In this document: in pieces, positions 62,013-64,000 of the stretch | How the letters are laid out: every line of letters begins with the position of its first letter | Position numbering within the stretch: the first letter of the stretch is position 1 | Assembly (NCBI RefSeq): GCF_001425355.1 | Contig: NZ_LMQN01000012.1 | Span: 351,510 to 415,509 of the forward strand | Reading direction: 5' to 3' | Origin: Chryseobacterium sp. Leaf405 | GTDB lineage: Bacteria > Bacteroidota > Bacteroidia > Flavobacteriales > Weeksellaceae | DNA: 64,000 nt | The notes under the pieces: model-generated | The model's input: only the letters and a program-made list of their open reading frames with translations | Database searches by the model: none | What the model was told of the DNA's origin: nothing | Program-made: the position numbers and the translations under genes

Positions 62013-63383
62013 TTAAAGTCTAAACATTACCGCTAAAGTCAATCTGCTGTCAGATTTTTTTAAATCCGGTCTCCAAGAGTCAACCGGCGTATCGATCCAT
62101 CCATCGGGGCTTGTTGTTCCTTGAGGTCCTGCGAAATAAGGGATATTACTTTTTCTGAATCCGTACTCTAACCTGAAAGTTACGAATTGATTCGGCATTA
62201 AATCTACTGTTGCAGTTCCCTGAAACATTTTCAGTTTTTCTCCATTTGCAATTGCGTCATTAAAATCGTTGTTGGTAACCGGAGAAGGGGAGAATGCCAG
62301 ATAAGCTCCCGGATTTGAAACGGCATCTGCTCTTAAAGATAAAGCGACTTTATTATGATGAAACCAAAGTCTGTTTGAAATAGAAGTTCCGATCATGTAA
62401 TTGTCTTTTGCCTTCAAACCACCTCCGCTTTGAAACCCATAATGATTGTTGATACTGAATGCAGCCTGCGACAATCCATTGCTTTCTTTATTGTGGAAAT
62501 ATCTTGCAACAATACTGTGGTCGTGATGAAAACGGCGTACCTCGGAGTTATTTCTCGTATCTTTTCCGTTTAAATAAAAATTGGCAACCAACTGCAGATT
62601 TTCATTCGGACGGTAATAATTGGAAACTCCTAATCCAAGACCTTTGTTCCATGAATTATAACTTTGCCAACCGTTTAATATCCAAAGTTCAACCTTGTAT
62701 TTTTTTGAAGGATATGCCTGAATTCTTGCTCCCTGAAAATAGAACGGTGTAAAATCACAAACCAAACTTCTTTGGTAATTCCAGTTTTCGCCCAAAACAT
62801 AACTTTCCAAACCGATGTAGCTCATGAAAATTCCGGCTTCAACATTTAAACCATGCATTACATTGAAATGATAACCTGCAGCTGCTTCTCTGATGTTTTT
62901 TAAGTTATTGACGCTGGTATTTTTACCATGGTTTACCGTTCCGTCCAAATCCTGAACAATAGAACCCATCTGCCCGTATTGCAGCCATAAACGCCCGATC
63001 GTATTTTTGTAATTGGTTTCTAAACCGATACTTGCCATATTGATGGTAAATTCGTTGGAACGACCGATCGCTGCTGAAATCGTATGAGTATTATCTTTTG
63101 GATTTCGGAAATCGTAGTTGTAATAGGCATCTACATAGGTTACACCCGTTAAAATTGTTTCTCCATCCTTATCTTTTAAGGTTAAAGGAAAATCTGTCTG
63201 ACGGTTTTGACCGTTGATCCAGGTCAGATCGTAGCCGTCAAAAGGAATTTTAGAATCGATTTTTGTAGTTAAAGAATCTTTAGGTTGTAAGGAAACAGAA
63301 TCTTTCTGAGTTTCCTGTGCATTCATAGGATTTAAAGCAAAAAATCCCAATAAAAAAATAACCTGAATAGTTGTTGATTTCAT
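62013..63383 (-). CDS. Outer-membrane beta-barrel protein (porin-like), first in the Kdp locus
   Basis: This 456-residue protein has a signal peptide (VIFLLGFFALNPMNAQ) and a barrel pattern ending LTLAVMFRL. Motifs such as GLNVEAGIFMSYIGLESYVL and FQGARIQAYPSKKYKVELWI, and the terminal aromatic or hydrophobic residues, match the BBP2/OmpL-like porins of Bacteroidota. It lies 36 bases after kdpC and is probably in the same operon. Two related barrels in tandem suggest ion entry or coupling to the Kdp pump. The substrate is unknown. Confidence 0.82.
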   Translation of the reverse strand: MKSTTIQVIFLLGFFALNPMNAQETQKDSVSLQPKDSLTTKIDSKIPFDGYDLTWINGQNRQTDFPLTLKDKDGETILTGVTYVDAYYNYDFRNPKDNTHTISAAIGRSNEFTINMASIGLETNYKNTIGRLWLQYGQMGSIVQDLDGTVNHGKNTSVNNLKNIREAAAGYHFNVMHGLNVEAGIFMSYIGLESYVLGENWNYQRSLVCDFTPFYFQGARIQAYPSKKYKVELWILNGWQSYNSWNKGLGLGVSNYYRPNENLQLVANFYLNGKDTRNNSEVRRFHHDHSIVARYFHNKESNGLSQAAFSINNHYGFQSGGGLKAKDNYMIGTSISNRLWFHHNKVALSLRADAVSNPGAYLAFSPSPVTNNDFNDAIANGEKLKMFQGTATVDLMPNQFVTFRLEYGFRKSNIPYFAGPQGTTSPDGWIDTPVDSWRPDLKKSDSRLTLAVMFRL

Positions 63384-63419
63384 TATATAGATATTGATAA
63401 CAATGTGTTATTTTGTAAG

Positions 63420-63968
63420 TTATTTTAATTGGTCTAAAGCAATATTCAATTTCAAAACATTTACTTTAGACGGTCCGAAAAATGATTTTTCTGTTTGATT
63501 TTTAATAAGGTTTTCTATTTTTTCAGCAGAAATATTTCTGTTTTTTGCAATTCTTTTTGCTTGATATAAAGCCCCGTCCTCCGAAATATCAGGATCTAAT
63601 CCGCTTCCGCTGGCTGTTACTAATTCCACCGGAACTTTTACATTTTGCATTTTCGGATTTTGCATTTTCAGCGTGTCAATTCTTTTCTGAACAGTCTGTA
63701 AATATTCTTCATTCGTAGGTCCTTTATTGCTTCCGGCACTTCCTGCGGCGTTATAATCAACAGCGGACGGACGACCGTGAAAATATTTCGGAGAGGTAAA
63801 ATTCTGACCAATATTGGCATAAAATTTCTGACCTTTATAATTGATAATCTCTGCATTTCCTTGATTTGGAAGGACTTTAGAACCTGCGTAAACTATTCCT
63901 AAGTAAATTCCAACGATAACGAGCATGACAAGTGTTAATCTTAATGCTGATAGAATATGATTTTTCAT
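63420..63968 (-). CDS. kdpC: Potassium-transporting ATPase subunit C
   Basis: This 182-residue protein has one N-terminal membrane helix (LRLTLVMLVIVGIYLGIVYA). The KdpC signature follows: YFHGRPSAVDYNAAGSAGSN, then ELVTASGSGLDPDISEDGAL and AKRIAKNRNISAEKIENLI. KdpC joins KdpA and KdpB in the high-affinity P-type potassium pump. It is the last pump gene; kdpA and kdpB should lie beyond 64,000 on the same strand. The barrels and the KdpD parts follow. Confidence 0.95.
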   Translation of the reverse strand: MKNHILSALRLTLVMLVIVGIYLGIVYAGSKVLPNQGNAEIINYKGQKFYANIGQNFTSPKYFHGRPSAVDYNAAGSAGSNKGPTNEEYLQTVQKRIDTLKMQNPKMQNVKVPVELVTASGSGLDPDISEDGALYQAKRIAKNRNISAEKIENLIKNQTEKSFFGPSKVNVLKLNIALDQLK

Positions 63969-64000
63969 TTTAATTAAATTTTAAAAGAATAAACTGATAA

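Noticed and set aside
63969..64000. Possible tail of kdpB just before kdpC.
   Set aside because: Only 32 bases remain, all three frames end quickly, and nothing can be matched.

Overview
The window looks like a chromosomal segment of a Chryseobacterium-type flavobacterium (Bacteroidota). The evidence is the AT-rich DNA, promoters of the Bacteroidota form (TTTG, about 19 bases, TAnnTTTG), exported proteins ending their signal peptides in short AQ/SQ or lipobox motifs, a GLPGLI-family protein, a TonB-dependent receptor, a 29-residue AURKAIP1/COX24-type ribosomal protein, and a Bacteroidota-type (subtype iii) type VI secretion system (T6SS). No tRNA, rRNA, insertion sequence or CRISPR array was seen.

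Left part (1-19,400): tyrosine/homogentisate catabolism (hpd fragment, a class II CoA-transferase, hmgA); a TonB-dependent receptor overlapping a periplasmic thioredoxin-like protein; a run of small redox, stress and detoxification genes with their regulators (DUF1304, Crp/Fnr, carboxymuconolactone decarboxylase-like, DUF296, DJ-1/PfpI, mdaB with a quinol monooxygenase, alpha/beta hydrolase, LysR with an aldo/keto reductase); a lone RebB (R-body) gene; an operon of NUDIX hydrolase, acyltransferase, lipoprotein and mpl; rng; and HU with the small ribosomal protein.

Centre (19,500-49,250): a T6SS island. An atypical LuxR-type response regulator diverges from an envelope-complex operon (TssO, a second small membrane protein, a PKD-domain protein, TssR). 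Then come three payload modules: (a) a DUF4280 PAAR-like tip protein, a lysozyme-like plus M23 peptidoglycan hydrolase, and lipoprotein candidate immunity genes; (b) Hcp1, ClpV/TssH, a lytic transglycosylase, VgrG1, a DUF2235 (Tle1-type) lipase and a DUF2931 lipoprotein; (c) Hcp2, VgrG2 with a long N-terminal extension, a TPR protein, a 1,580-residue PAAR-RHS toxin and a small acidic immunity candidate. Sheath and baseplate genes (tssB, C, E, F, G, K) and tssN are not in the window, so the system is split or continues elsewhere. Both hcp genes carry the same promoter architecture: two GTAG-N5-CTAC-like 13-mers 21 bases apart, exactly 49 bases before a TAnnTTTG box. Several T6SS genes share a CCAAATCACA leader element.

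Right part (49,300-64,000): a small exported protein, polA, a perfect 33-base inverted repeat, a zinc-ribbon membrane protein, a Cys-containing exported peptide with a GLPGLI protein divergent from an XRE regulator with a clear palindrome between them, small accessory genes (Imm22-like, YdeI-like, HD hydrolase, a probably disrupted gene), and the downstream half of a Kdp potassium operon: kdpC, two outer-membrane barrels, and a KdpD split into a sensor protein and a separate histidine kinase.
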